A DNA stretch of 64,000 nt. Origin: Posidonia oceanica (Eukaryota; Streptophyta; Magnoliopsida; Alismatales; Posidoniaceae). The translations under genes were made by a program, and so were the position numbers. Where the stretch lies: the NCBI GenBank assembly GCA_037176725.1, contig JAZBRS010000077.1:5146001-5210000 (forward strand), in the 5' to 3' direction. Below are positions 34,905 through 48,800 of this stretch, piece by piece. The notes beneath the pieces are model-generated. The model was not told the DNA's origin. It ran no database searches and was given only the letters and a program-made list of their open reading frames with translations. Positions within the stretch are counted from its first letter, which is position 1, and each line of letters opens with the position of its first letter.

Positions 34905-35723
34905 ATGGGGTTCCCTACTCTGTTAACTCCAGCGCACTGCTCGGAAACCCTGCGAGAATGGATCGGCAGGCTCACTCAAGAAGACTGTGAGAAGCTGCGC
35001 TTCTGGGGCATTCTGACCAAGCTACTGAAGGCCGCTGATGTGGAAGTAAGCCGCCATCTTCTGTGTGCCGCCGCAAGATTCTGGAAACCGGCGCACCACG
35101 TCTTTCGCTTTGGCAGAACTGAGCTTACACCCACACTGGAAGAAGTGCGTCGGATCTGCGGCTTCTCCAAGATCATGGGACCACCCATCTTCATGAGGCG
35201 TGACAGATATCTCGCGGTCCTGAGCCAGCTGACTGGGCTCCCTACTCGAAGCTGCCAACAGAGACTAATCTGCACCAGTGGACCTGAACCTATGCTTCGC
35301 CTAGCGCACTTTGATGATGTCGTGAAGAAGCGCATCGAACTCGGAGACGAGCTGTGGCTCCGAGGGTTTGTCATCCGCTTCCTGGGCGAACTAATCTTTA
35401 CTCATGGCCGACTGACAGTGGCCATTGAGGTTGCAGAAATAGCACTTGCTGTGGTGACCCGGCAGATAGACCTAGCACCGGTTGTTTTGGCGGAAACATA
35501 CCGCGGGCTAGACCGCATCTCACATTGCTGCCGCCACTTCCACGGCTGCGGGGCACATATACAAGTCTGGCTAGCTGCACACTTAGAGATGAACCTTCTG
35601 CGCCCCCAGGTGCATGCTTTTGAAGCCTACTGCAGCAGCGGCCATGCCAAGACAGTCAAGAGCGTCAAAGAAGAATACGAAAGGCTATCAGCACTGACTG
35701 ATGACGCTGTAACCTGGCGTATC
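34905..35723 (+). CDS. PMD-like ORF of element A, 5' part (273 codons), interrupted by element B
   Basis: It starts at ATG 34905 (MGFPTLLTPAHCSE). Conserved landmarks: EVSRHLLCAAARFWKPAHHV, ELTPTLEEV, FIRFLGELIF-like VIRFLGELIF, ISHCCRHFHGCG. It is open throughout, ending ...TWRI at codon ATC 35721-35723, where element B begins. The remaining 127 residues are at 63003-63386, in the same frame once one GTATC copy is discounted, making 400 residues as in B. The sense orientation and absence of introns contrast with the antisense relative at 1450-2909. A plant mobile-domain-like protein (DUF7745 type by resemblance) is my best family call; function unknown. Unlike gag-pol of the same element it has no stop or frameshift besides the insertion. 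Confidence 0.75.
35719..35723. repeat. Target-site duplication of element B, left copy (GTATC)
   Basis: GTATC directly precedes the LTR start TGTTGATACC and is repeated after the 3' LTR at 62998-63002. Confidence 0.95.
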
Positions 35724-38700
35724 TGTTGATACCCCATCTTGGCAGGCTTGGACCACTTGGAGCCCTCCTGGTGATTGCTGGACTCAAACCCAAAACAAAC
35801 CAAACCCTAACCCTCTGCTTTACCCTTCAAAACTAAGCCAACTTGACCTAAGCCTTTACCCCTCTTCCCAAGCTCAAAACCTAACCAAAATCCATAGGAA
35901 AACCCACCAACACCCACTTAGCAAACTTGCCCAAGAACTTAGAAACTTTCAAACCTAGACCATTCCCAAAAACCCTAGAAAACCTAGGTAAAACTACCCT
36001 TTTTCTACACCTCAAAACCCCTCCAAAACATTCTTAGAATCAAACTAAAACTTCAGAACCAACACCTCAAACCCTAGACTGCCCACTCACCAATTTTCAT
36101 CCCATTCCAAGACCTTTAAGACCTCCATTCACCCAAATTATCCTTTTCTCTCTCTAGGATTATCATTTTCTCTCTCCTCTCTCTCTCCTGATTATCATCT
36201 CTCTTTTCATTCCCTTCTTACCCTTTCTCTGGCCCAGCTGTGGGCCCCCTTTGAGCTTCTATCCTTCCTCAATCTTATTCCTATTTTTACTTTATTTTTA
36301 ACATTTTCCCTAAATTTTAAAAAATCATTTTCCTCCAACCTATCTCTTTTCCTTTTATCTCCCTCTTTTTTCCATTTCTTTCCTCCTTCTTTTTTCCTTT
36401 TCTCTCTTTTGCAAAAATCCATAAAAACCCCTAAAAATCTGTAAAACCCCAAAACATAAAAGAAACAAATCAGAACCCTAAGAAAAACAATTAAAAAACA
36501 TTAAACAAGCAATTAAAAACCTAAACTTAACTAAATCAAGCTAAAAGGAAAACCAAGCATGTAAGCTAAAAAAATGCAAAACAAATCAAAAGAAAACACT
36601 GAAAAATCAAGAAAGAAACTAAAATGAAATCAGAACCCACCAAAAGTAAAAACCCCATCAGAAGAATTAAAAAAAAAAAAACCCTAAAAAGAAGAATTAA
36701 AAATCAAACACTAAAACAAGTAATTAAAGAAGCAAAAGACTTAACCTAATAAACATAAGAAGAACAACATAAAAACTTAATTAAAAAAGGGAAAAGAAAA
36801 ACACATTTGAAAGACTTAAAAACACCCCATCAAACCAGAAAAATCTAACTAAAAACTTCAAGAAAAATTAACAAATAAAAATCAAAGCATAATTTAAAAG
36901 ACTTAAGAAAGAAAAAACCCTAAGAAGACCAAGACTTAAAAACCTAAAACCAATCCTGATTAATACAAAAATAAATCCTAAAAAACCCTAATCAATATCC
37001 TAAGTGCCCAACAAGGGAAACACAAATTTTAAAACAATTTAAAAAAGGTTTAACAAACATTTAATCAAGTGAAAACTAATTAAAAGCAAAACCAAAACCC
37101 TAAAACCCTAATCAAGCCCAAAACACACTAATCAACCCAAAATGGCCATTAAAAAATTTAATTAAAATCCTAAATCACATCACAACCTTTCTAATATTTT
37201 TATTTATTTTTAGTTCATTTTTACATATTTTATTTCCTCACTTTTCCCTCTCTTTCTTCCTTCTTTCCCATTTTTCTTTCCTTCTCTTCCTTACTGGGCC
37301 CATCCAGCTCGTCTCTCCCTCTCTTCTTTATTTCTTTTTTTTTTCTTTCTTTCCAGCCCGCAGCCCGGCCCGCTTCAGCCTTCTTCTTCCCCACCTCCTC
37401 TGCATTTTTTTTTCTTTCCACCAGTTTTCTCCCGCGAGCTGCCAACAGTCCTCCCTCCTTCATTTTTGAATTCAAGCTTCCATCCAATCATCCACAGCAG
37501 CTCGCCGCTCTCTCCCGTCTCAGCACCAATTCCGGGAGGCATTCAATGCCCGTCGTCTCGCCGGCACCCATCTCCTCAGCTGCAGTGTGTCGCCGGTTGA
37601 ATTCAAAAATCCCAGCCCGCGCACCGGCAGCCTTCCTCCTGATATAAGCCTCCAACAATCCCTTCCTTCGACCGGCCATTGGATCATCCAGAGAGTGAGA
37701 GTAGCACAGCCATCACTTAGCAATCAGCAAATTTGCGAGAGAAACCAGAATCCCAGCAGTTCTTCCTCCACCTGAGTGACCTCCTTCTTCTCCTCTGTAT
37801 CCTCCAATTCCCAGAGAGAAAAGGGCAGTAAAAGAGAGCTTAAGAGTCTTCCTTGGCATCCCGGAGAGAGATCCCCGTTCCAGAGCAATCCCCACACCAG
37901 AACCTTCTCTAGTTCCTTCTTCAATCTTCAGCAAGTCTTCTTCTTTCTTTTCCAGAAAGCCAGACCCACCTCAAGCCACCACACTTCTCCCAGTTGCTTC
38001 CCCAATCTCACCCAACTACTAGCCTTCATCCTCCACCATCCCATGGCCATTCCACCACTGAAACCACCCCAGAAATCCACCTGAAAAGCCAACTGAACCC
38101 AACCTAACTCCCTTCTCAATTCCCTCCACCACAGTTCACTGCTTCCCACCAAACTCCACCCAGATAATCGCCTGAACTTCACCTTCCAGAAGCACCTTAC
38201 CTTCACCCCCATCCTCCACCACAGACCACAAACTCCACAACAAACACCTGTCCTCCTCACTGACCAGAAATTCGGCCATCTCCCGAATCAGCTCTACAGC
38301 CTTCAGAACAGCAAACCAACCATCCAGAATCACTCCCCGAGCCTCCAGCAGTCCTCCGGAAGGCTCCATCCAAGCCGAGGAGTAGCAGACAGCTCCCCCA
38401 GCCTTCGGCAGCTCACAGTCGACCCACAAACGCCGACCTTCCGCTCGAGCTGCAGAATCGCCGCTTGATCATCTGGGAAGCACCGGAGCATCGTCCTGAA
38501 GAAGCCGCAACTGCCGCGAGCCGCTGGAAACCTCCCCTGCAACCGGACGACGACCGCCGGCCATCTCCGATCCTGCAGAGATCGGGGGCACGCTCCGGAC
38601 ACAACTACAGGTATTTTCTTACCGTCCCCGCTCTCTCTCCTCCTCCTGCTGCTTCCTCGCCGATCAAAGTCGGCTTCCAAGCCTTCCAGCTCCGACTGCA

Positions 38701-41531
38701 GCTCGCCGGTCTTCCCTTCTTCTCCGGCACCGGTCCCCTGCTCTCCGCGCGCTCCGGCCAGCAGAATGGTCCCCAGTTGGTCTCCGGAGCTCTGCACGAT
38801 CGCCGACATCGTCCTCCGCCGGTCCAGACGCCCGCAGCTCTCCTGTGCTGGTGGTGGTGAGAGCCGGTGGCTCACTGCTACAGTGCCAGCCACCGCCGGC
38901 CAACACTGTGCTGTTATTTTTCTGTTAATATAGTTTATGTGTGAATATTGCATTTATGCCTTAAGTTTCTCCATTTTTGCGTTCTGGTCCTTAGTTTATT
39001 TAAGTTGCTTAGTTTTTAATTTAATATCATGCTAAATTGCTGCTTTTATTTCTGTTTTTCTGTATTTCTATTTAGGTCCTTTTACTGTGCTGTTTAGTTA
39101 TAAAATTTTATGCTTCAGCCCCTCTGTTTTCAATTTTTGCACTTAGGTCCTGTTGTAAATCAGATCATTTAAATGCATTGATTTTGCCATATCACAATGC
39201 ATTCTGAGCCCCTGCTTTTTCTCATTTTTGCATTTTCATCCTCTGCACTGTAGGAACTTAGGTTTTATTTTGATTTTTGCATACTGCATTGCATGTTTTA
39301 CCTCATGGTTTTGCAATTTTGCATGTAGGTCCATTTTAAATGGACAGTAATATTTTGCATGCATTTTTGCTTATTGCATTGCATTTTTAACCCTGTTTTT
39401 CCCAAAAATTGCACATCAGTCCTGTCTTCTGATTTCAGAGCATGTTTACCTTATAAAATTGCATATTTGACCCCTGCATGATTCAAAAATCACACATAGG
39501 TCCTTGCATCCTTTAAAAACCATGTAAAAAGACTGTTTTGCCCCTAAAGTTGCATCTTAGCTCCTATGCTTACAAAATTGCATGTAAACCCTCCACTTGC
39601 ATTCCCGGACTTCCCAGAACGCTGTTTTCTGGAAAATTTGCACTTTAGACCCTAGTTTTTTCCAAAATTACCCTCTGATTTCCATTTGTTTTCAAAACTT
39701 CTTCTGATGCATACCCTCTTTTCAAAATAGCTTTCTGAACCCAGTCTTTTGCAAAATAACCCTCTGCCCTCTCCTGTTTTCAAAACTCTCTCTTGTGGGC
39801 CCCATCCTTTTTGAAAATTTGCTTTTAGCCTCCTTTTCTTTTTCAAAAATGGCATTTGAACCTCTGTTTTCTAAAAATTCCCCTTTTGTCTTTTCTTGCA
39901 TCTTGCATGCATCCTGCATTCATTTAGCTTTGCATTTTAGCATCCCTTTGCACACACTAAGCACCTTTAGCTCCCCTTCACTTGGGAGGACCTTTTGCAC
40001 ACCCCTAGGACCTCCTGAACACCTAGATTTGCTCTTCTCCCCTGTTATGGCCCTCCTGCCTTGAAGCTGCGATATCTTCCGATCCGGCCGTTGGATCTTC
40101 TCAAGCAAGCTGCCCAGGCGACCGCAGCGAAGCGCTCTTCAGCATGGACCAAGCAGATCTCAGATCAGACTCCCGGATTTCCAGGTATGTCCTCCTGAAC
40201 CCCTGCATTGCATTCATTTACATGCCATTTGCATAGTTTTCCTCGTTTTCGATTTCTGTCCCTTTGAGCATGTAGAATAGGACCTCCTCTTCTTGTCTAT
40301 CAACTCAGATCCCTGTTTCGCGTACTCTTGGGTGTTTTGTGTTGTGTTTTCCTTGGATTCACCACTTAATGTGACTTTCTTCCCCCTTTTCCACGATCCG
40401 ATCGCATCGCGAGCTTTGGGCAGCGTGCGAGACACACCGTGGAATGGTTTAGCGGGAAACGGCCGCAAAGAGGTGGTAATCCCCCCGTTTGCTCACTCTC
40501 CCCTTTGTAGGTCTTCACACCTACTCTGTGTGGCCCCTGACAGCGCCTGTTCTCACACATGTGTTGTTCTACCTCCCCTTTTTCTGCTTCTAATCCTTTC
40601 CTTGCATTTGCATTCGCACAGCTTTTCCGAGGTTTTATTTTGCAGCTTTTGGCACCGTTTTGCGTGCCCGCTCTTGTTTTGGCACTGTTTTGCGTGCCTG
40701 CTTTGTCTTTCGCGCCGTTTTGCGCGCTCGCCCTGTTTTGGCACAGTTTTGCGTGCCCGGCATCGTCTTTTGCACCGATTCGCGTGCCGCCTTGCTTTCT
40801 CGCCCCTTTCGCGTGCCGCCTTGTCTTTTGCACCGTTTTGCGTGCTTTCTTGTTTTTCGCCTCGTTTTGCGTGTTTTACGCCGTTTTCTCTTGCATGTCG
40901 ATCGCATTGCATGGTTTTGCCGTTGTTTTGCTTTTTCGCTTGCATTTGCATATAGGGCTGTGATGCTTACTGCCTGGAGTTCTCATGAGCCAGGTTTCGC
41001 CCGGTTCGGAACACAGACAGCGTAGCTGAGCACTTAGACAGTACGTTTACTTCCTTGCCCTGCATCTCTCCACTTAGAGCACACCTTGAGCATTCATTTA
41101 GGCATTCATAGGCACATAGGCATTCAATCCTGCATTTCCCTGCGTATGCGAGCGTAAGCCTAGAAAGACCGATTCTCGGGCGTGTCGGGGGTGCCTAACA
41201 CCTTCCCCGTACGTAACAGGAGTCCTTGCCCTGTCTTTTGGCCCGCAATGACCATACTGCCCTTATCCTAGGCTAGAGTCATCTCTTTTGCATGCATTTG
41301 CATTTGTTTTCTTTTGCATTGCTTTGCTTTGCATTTCTTGCTTGGTTTTGCGTGTTAATTCACGCATTTCCCCCGGTTTTCCTTGTCTCCCGTTAATGGA
41401 CATGGTGGCGACTCTGATTTGTCTTATCTTTCTCTTTTTTCTCCTCAATTTAAAGTGTTTTCGAGTTGAGCCTCTTCCTCGGATCCAATCGCCGCTAAAT
41501 AGCGAGCCTGATTCCGATCGGGATCGCTACA
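35724..41531 (+). repeat. 5' LTR of element B (5808 bp)
   Basis: It starts TGTTGATACCCC and ends ATCGCTACA. It is nearly identical to the 3' LTR from about 36280 onward, but the first 500-550 bp differ much more from the 3' LTR than the 3' LTR differs from LTR A (see findings). It carries the same zones as LTR A, with the A-rich part at 36450-37180 and GC-rich part at 38400-38890. Confidence 0.93.
37643..37647 (+). promoter_or_regulatory. Candidate TATA box in B LTR
   Basis: CTGATATAAGCC is followed 10-30 bp later by a CT-rich CCAACAATCCCTTCC stretch, a plausible initiator. It is also in the 3' LTR at 59152-59156. The match is suboptimal and LTR A does not show it clearly at this place. Confidence 0.3.
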
Positions 41532-41532
41532 G

Positions 41533-41550
41533 TGGCGACTCCGTTGGGGA
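41533..41550 (+). promoter_or_regulatory. Primer-binding site of element B
   Basis: TGGCGACTCCGTTGGGGA, one base after the LTR end. It differs from A's site by two bases (CG-T versus TG-C) while keeping TGGCGACTC. Confidence 0.85.
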
Positions 41551-42860
41551 TAGCTAGACTCTGGCTTTCGTTCCCGGCTTTTCGCTCGCCTGTTTTCGCA
41601 GTTTTGCCTGCCTTGTGTGCCTTCTTTGCCTGCTTTCCTCGTTTTTCTGTGCAAACTCCTAGAAAGTCGCTTTGTGGCTACTTTGCTTAGGTTTTGCACC
41701 TCTTCCGCCTCGGTTTGCGCTCCCTTTCGCTTGGCTTTGCTTCTCTGCTTGTTTATTTACTTATTGTCTTGCTTATGCTCTTACTTCCATTACAGCTTAC
41801 TTGTCTTTATTTTCCTTGCCTTACTTGCTTATTACTGCTTTAGTTATCGCACATTGCATGTCTACATACTTGTTTGGCAACAATACATGCTTTTTGAATG
41901 TTGAATGCTTCCTTTACACCTTTGCTATGTCACTACGCACGCACACGCCTTCCATGCATGCCTTTTGACTCGATGAATGTTTTTCCTCACCATTATGCTC
42001 ACAAACACCTGCACATGCCATGCACTTGCCTTTTGTTGTGTTGTATGATTGTCTGCCTGCCATGCTTGACTGATTTTCTTCCCTTTCGCACATGCCATGC
42101 CTAGGATAGTAGAGACTTGTTTGCTCTCCCCATGGTTAATTAAAAACAGCAAGTAAAAAGAACTTCTAGGAGCAACTAGAGACTCTGAACAATCCTTCAC
42201 TCCCTCTGGTTAATAAAATGTGCAAGATAAAAGACTTTAATCATTTGCATAAGCATCATATAGGGCATGCATTCTTCTCATCTGAGTCCACCTATTAGTC
42301 TGCGAAGGACGGTCCCGGCTTCTTGTTCCACCGCTTTGGGCGTGGCACGAGTCAGTCGGTCTGTCCCCCCTCGTCCGGGGGTCGTGTCGGTGTTAGTAGA
42401 GGGTACCACCCACGCTTTGGCGGGGTAGAGGCCACCAACGCACCACCCTGTCATTTCCTAAGCTTTGGGCCGGGAGTTAGACAGGGAACCCACTTTTCTG
42501 ATCTGAGTCGGTGACCCGTACACCCAGGGATACCCGAAGTAGACTACCTTACTAGGACACACTAGTTAGGTGAGGGGGGCATACTAGAAAGCATGCATAT
42601 CATTCATGCCATTTAACTAACTCATTTGCATTCATCTTCTTGGTTTCTAACCATAATTTCCTTCTGTTGTGTCAGCGTGATCGGTAAAGCGAGTTTCCCT
42701 TTGCCAGAGCTCGAGTACCGACCCCCGTTGACACCCCTTTTGCAAGTTCATTCGCGACCATTCCCCCTCTGAGCTATCCACGTTTGTGACGATAGCTCCT
42801 CTTAGGACTCACCGCTTGAACACTCGTCGCAGCCCTATTCTCACGCGATCTAGGTCAGCA
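41551..42860 (+). other. Leader of element B between primer site and gag
   Basis: It is about 1.3 kb, co-linear with A's leader. The block 42210-42540 is very close to A. A possible splice acceptor region (CTTCTGTTGTGTCAG) lies at about 42661-42675. No gene seen. Confidence 0.55.
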
Positions 42861-45800
42861 ATGGCCCAGTACGTTAGTGAGCCTCTTTTCACTCCTGTCA
42901 CGGAGGGTGTTTCCGTTCCGGCCCCTCCGGTTGCTCCTTCTGTCCCCCTTGTTCCCCCTCCGACGCCAGGGTTTCCTCCCCTGACGTCTCTAGGTTCTCA
43001 GTACGTCCCGGGACAGTGGCAAGCATCTCTTCCTCTGGATCCGGTCGCCGAGTCCATCTTGACGACCGTTACTCGCGTTTCGGAGACGCCGCTGCCCCCT
43101 CCATCCCAAGGATACGTCGCTTTCGACATCCCTTCCACCGTCGCTGCGACCTTTGCTGTAGAATCCTTCCCTCCCAGACAGTCTGTGTCCGTGCCACTTG
43201 TTTCTCAGCCTTCGCCGGCACTGCACTTCAGCGTCCCCACTGGCGAGACGCCCGAGGCGCAGTACCAGCACCTGATGGAGCTCGCCCAGAAACTGCAGGG
43301 CATGGCTCTATCAGTTCGTCCTTCTTCTATTCCTGTCGTTCTTGAGGTTCCTCTGAGGCCAGTTCCTGCATTCCATGCATCGACCTCCACACCTCCGCCT
43401 CGACCATCATCTCAATTGCTCACGGTTCCGATGATGGGGGCTCGTTTACCGCCTCCTGCTGCACAACACTTAGCACAGCACGCTCCACTTCCCTCTGGTG
43501 GTCAGTCCTTTGGACCGGCTGGAGCCCAGTACCTCACTGGCTCGCTGTCTGGCACTCCGCCTGTACAGCAACTGGTGCTCCGTCATCCTACCCCTATCAC
43601 AGCACAGCATGGCATCTACCCTTCTCCTCTGCATCAAGTCCAGCATCCTGCATACACTCCTGCATACACAGTCCCCCAGCACGGATACGTCGGCCATCCC
43701 GTTGCTCCACCAGGCGACGCTATGGTAGATCCGGAGGAGCACTTAGGTGCGACCCATTCGGCGTATGTGCTCGCTACCCCTGCTGATCCCTCTCCTACAG
43801 CAGCAATCCCAGACCCCACCAATAATCGGATGGACGTCTTGGAGAAGGCACTACGACTAGTGCAGGGTACTGAGCACCAAACCTACCAATTCCGAGACCT
43901 CTGCTGCTTTCCAAAGGCGGTACTCCCTCCGAAGTTCAAGATCCCAGACTTCGAGAAGTATAATGGTAGGGGCTGCCCTGTAGCACACCTGAAGGCGTAT
44001 TGCGGTGATCTCGCTCAGCTTCAGGCTGACGAGAGGTTGCTGATCTGCTTGTTCCAGAAGAGTTTGACCGGGCCGGCACTCAAGTGGTTTACGTCGCTTG
44101 ACATGTCAGCCATCAAGACTTGGAACGACCTCAGTCAGGCGTTCCTGGAACAGTACTCCTTCAACCTCGATCTGGTCCCAAAGAGGGCGGACTTGATCGC
44201 AATCAAGCAGAATTCTGGCGAGCCGTTCGGGGAGTACGTCGGCCGCTGGCGCGCCCTTGCCTCTCAGGTTCGAGATAGACCCTCTGACGAGGAGTCTATC
44301 GAGATCGTTATCAAAGGGGCGCAGCCGTCTCTTGGAGCTCTGCTTAGCATCCAACCAGTCACTACTTTTGCGGCACTCATCAGAGCTGGAGCGCGCGTGG
44401 AGAGTTCTTTGCGGAGTGGCAACTTCCCAGCTCTCTCTGCATTCGCTAAGCAGGCAGTGATCAGCAGTAACAGTGCCAACAGCAGCGCCTCCAACAACAA
44501 CAGCGGCAGCAGCAACAACCGCCCGAAGAGGAAGGATTCACCGAAACCCGCTGTTGCATTCGTCGACTCCCCTACTGTGCCTGTTCACTTGCCATCCTGG
44601 CCTGCCCCAGCTCAGATGGTGTACGCTCTTGCACCTAGAAATCCACCCACACCACACATCACTACCACCGCTAGACCGGTCTATCCTACCGTACCGGTTC
44701 AGCAAGGCTCATACCAGAGGCAAAGAAGGCCACCCATTGAGAAGTGGAGATTCGCCCCACTGGTGGAACCGCTCACGGTCATCTTGCCAAAGGTTGCATC
44801 GCTCCTGAAGTTCCCGGAGGTTCGTCCACCACCAAGTCATCTGCCGCATTGGTTTAGGCCGGACCTCTTCTGCAATTTCCATCGAAGCGCCGGGCATTCG
44901 ACGGACAATTGCTTCTCCCTGCGGAACGCTATTCAGGACTTGATCGAATCGGGAACGATTGTGATCGACACACACGAGGCATCCACTCAAGCACACACTC
45001 ATGCATCTGCACACTCAGCTGTTCCCCCTCATTCTAGCATCACCCGCCAACCCTTACCGGAGCACTCTTATCCGGGAGGGGCGGGAACCTCAGGCATCCA
45101 TTCTATCTTTCCCTCTGGGCCTGCTACCTCTGTGGTAGACCCTTCTGATCTCGTCTTTGACATCTCTGAGCCTTTCCCTCAAGATCTCTATCTCGCGGCA
45201 GTTGCCGGCTCCGAGTCGGGAATTCACATGATCCGACCACGTGCCAGGCCGGAGCGCCCTCTCGCGCCTCCCACCGTGCTTCCCCAAGCTCAATCCCCTG
45301 TGCACCTTCTAGCTAGGGCCCAGCCTAGTTCCCCCATCCACCTCTTAGGGCGACCTCAGCTACACCTTCTAGGCAGATCTCAACCTGCCCCAGCCTTCCC
45401 ACCCCAACAACCATACCCTCTAGAGAGACCTCAGTACCCCGTAGGTCCACCTGTAACCTCTCCTGTGCTCGCAGCACGTGCTCCAGTCGTCATTGATTTG
45501 ACCCTGGACACCCATCGCGTCCCTTACAGCTACGCCACAGAGATGTGCGCGGAAGTAACGCGATCAGGGAGGGTTTACAGGCCCCCAACACCGGCAATTA
45601 GGCCAACTCACCCTAGACCTGTTATGCCCCCACCCTCTAGCCAACCCATAGCAGATCTAACCTCGAGCCAGCCTATAGCTAGCCAAATCCCTGCCCAACC
45701 TGTAGTAACCCAGCTTCCTGCCACTACCCCCTTAGAGCCTACCAGAACTACCCCTCCCCTTGCCAAAAAGAGCCAACCTAAGGCAGACTTGACCTCCCAG

Positions 45801-48800
45801 CTTAAGAAGGTCAAAGCCGACATTTCTATCTGGGACTTGATCCACACCTCTGCCGAACACCACGAGGCTTTTCTTCGCGTGTTCCAGGCTGCCCGTGTGT
45901 CCCAGTCCATTGAGCCTTCAGCCTTGGAGAGCATGGTTGGGTTGATTGCGGAGCCCCAGGTTATCTCTTTTACGAGTGATGAGCTGCCTCCGGCGGGGAT
46001 TAATCACAACCAGCCCCTATTCGTCACGGTGCAGTTCAAAAACTTTCGCATTCCCCTAACACAGGTTGATAATGGGTCAGGCCTTAACGTCTGCCCCTTG
46101 CGTACTGCAACCAAGCTCGGATTCAAAGCCGAGGACATCACACCAGCCGTGAAGGGAATGACAGCCTTTGACAACACTCACCATGACGCTCTAGGGATCC
46201 TGATTATTCCTCTTGCTATTGGCCCGGTTGTCTTCGACGTAGAATTCTATGTCGTCGACTTGCAGCCGAACTTCAATCTTCTGCTTGGGCGCCCTTGGCT
46301 CCACAAGCATCAGGTCCTTCCTTCGACCCTCCATCGAATGATAAAGTACCGTCGCGGCGATGATGTCATTGTCGTCATGGCGGAGAACTTTGAGAAGGAG
46401 CGGATCGAAGCAGTCTCCCCCGTGTCTTCGCAATCTATCCCGTTTGACCCCGAGACTTTTGAAGCCCTATATCGCGTTAATCGGTGTGAGCCGGTTAACT
46501 TCATTCCTGATCTTGAACGTGTCAACTCCTTGACCGTTCACAGCAACCCCTTTCGAATGGTCGAGAATGTATGTCACAGGTGGGGTTACATAAAGGGTAC
46601 ACCGCTCGGGCGTCATGGCCAGGGGATCGTAGAGCCGATCGTAGCAGTGGAGCGAAGGAAATCTGAAGGCCTCGGCTACGAACCCAAGCCCAACGAAGAT
46701 CACTGCTTTCAGCTCAACAATCCAGAATCAGCCATTCCCAGAGACCTCACTAACTTTACTAGTGCAGGAACCCTGGGATCGACCGACTATCAAGACACGG
46801 TACCGACAGAGGATTGGGTGTGTGTTGAGGACTACTACTCCGATGAGGAGCAGTCTGGCACAACAGAGGTAGTCCCAACCGGCACAGCAGAAACAGTGAT
46901 CAGAGCAGAGGCCACACAGTCAGTCTATTCAGCTCTTCCTCTGGCAGAAACAGCAGGCAGCTCAGCAGGCCCTGTGGCAGAACTAGCAAGTTCCCACTCT
47001 TTTGCAGCCACATCAGCTTCCCAAGTACAGACAGCAGCAGTGCAGGAGTCAGAGACACTCCTTCTGGCGGGATCAAGCATGCTACCAGCGGTCACAGTTA
47101 CATCAGTGCCACTGTCCCCCTCTCTGAAGGGGCAGTCAATCAATACAGTCAGCAGCGCGGCTCAGCCCGCTTCAGCATCCACATCTCCAGGAATGCAGCA
47201 GGCGCAGTCCGCTTCGCATCCTCCTGACAACCAGCAGCAGCTCTCATGGCAAGACCCCATTACGTCAGAGGCTGCACTCTCTCAGTTACGGCCCGATACA
47301 AAAGGCCAACTGAGCACTACACTCTCCGGGCCCTTGAGCCCTCTGAAGAGCACCCCTGCTTACTCTCCAACAGTGACCCTGGCAGCATATCCATCTATGG
47401 CACCGCTGACTTGTCTATTTGGGCCTTCTACATCAGAGTTGCCGCCATCGGACGCACCCGTGAACCAAATCATGCAGATTCCAAGGGCAGCAATCCGTCT
47501 TGCAGCCGGGCCAGTGCCACAGGCCCCCGGCGCCTACGACGTCGACTCCCCCTCGGACGAGGAAGAAGGAGTGGCGATAGAAGCCCAGGTCGATTCTTGG
47601 ATGTCTGACTTAGAGCTACTCTATCAAGAACAAATCAAGTCGACAGCAGAAGACCTGGCAGAGCATCAAGCCGCAGAAAGGAAAGGGAAAGCCGTGGTTA
47701 CGGACCCTCCTCTGCAAGAATACCATGCCTCTATCATGGTCCTGGAAGAAGACTCAGCAGCGCCGGACTCCCCTAGACCAGATGAGCTCATCACTCTCCA
47801 ATCAGAAGGCGGGTCTAGGTGGTTTGTGCAACACATGACGCATTTGAGCAGCATAGCGAGCGGCAATGCCCAGATCAGCCGCCAGTCCGGCATACCCTCC
47901 ACAAGCGCACTGGAAGACCTGGAGGAGGAAGCATCAGCAGTGCAAGCAGCAGCAGTAACAGAGCAGAAAGCAGAATCAGTAATAGAGCTGTCAACAGCCT
48001 CAGCAGCATCAACAACAAAATCAGTAAGGCCCTCAGCAGAATCAGCAGAGCACTCAGCAGAATTAGTCAGGCCAGAGCAAACAGCAGAAGGAATTGCTGG
48101 GACGGAGGTCGCGCACCGAGGCTACAAGAACACTCGAGTAAGCGTGACCATCCTGAAGCGTCACCAAGGCCAAGCAGCGGAACATATGCACTCTTTCGAC
48201 ATCACGAGCCCTTCTTTTGAGAAAGAGATCCTCTCGGAACTTATTGCTTATGGAGAGGAGGATGATACGGGCATGGATGAGACTGATGAACCGTTGCCCG
48301 AGTTCCGGCCCTATGACGACGACCCAGAAGGCCCCAACCTCCACGTTGAAGAAGAAACAGAGGTTGTCAACATCGGCACAGCTGAGGAAGTCAGAGAAGT
48401 TCGTATCAGTGCCCAGCTGTCCACCCAGGCTCGAGCAGAGTTCATCGCATTCCTGAAAGAATATGCGGATGTCTTCGCCTGGAGTTACGAGGATATGGTC
48501 GGCCTTGACATAGAAGTAGTGGTGCACAATCTGCCCTTAAACCCGGATGCCAAGCCAGTGAAGCAGAAACTAAGAAGATGGCAACCGCAGTGGCTGCTCA
48601 TGATTAAAGAAGAGATAATGAAGCAGCTCAGGGTCAACTTTCTGAAGGTCGTTCTTTATCCTGAGTGGCTGGCAAACATTGTACCTGTACCCAAGAAAGA
48701 TGGCCGAATCCGAATCTGCATTGACTACAGGGACCTGAACAAGGCGAGTCCCAAGGACGACTTTCCATTGCCTCATATTGACGTCCTAGTCGACAATACA

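Noticed and set aside
38330..38953. Minus-strand frame of about 207 codons in the GC-rich part of B's 5' LTR
   Set aside because: GC-rich DNA lacks stops by composition. The 3' LTR copy is interrupted and LTR A keeps no such frame.
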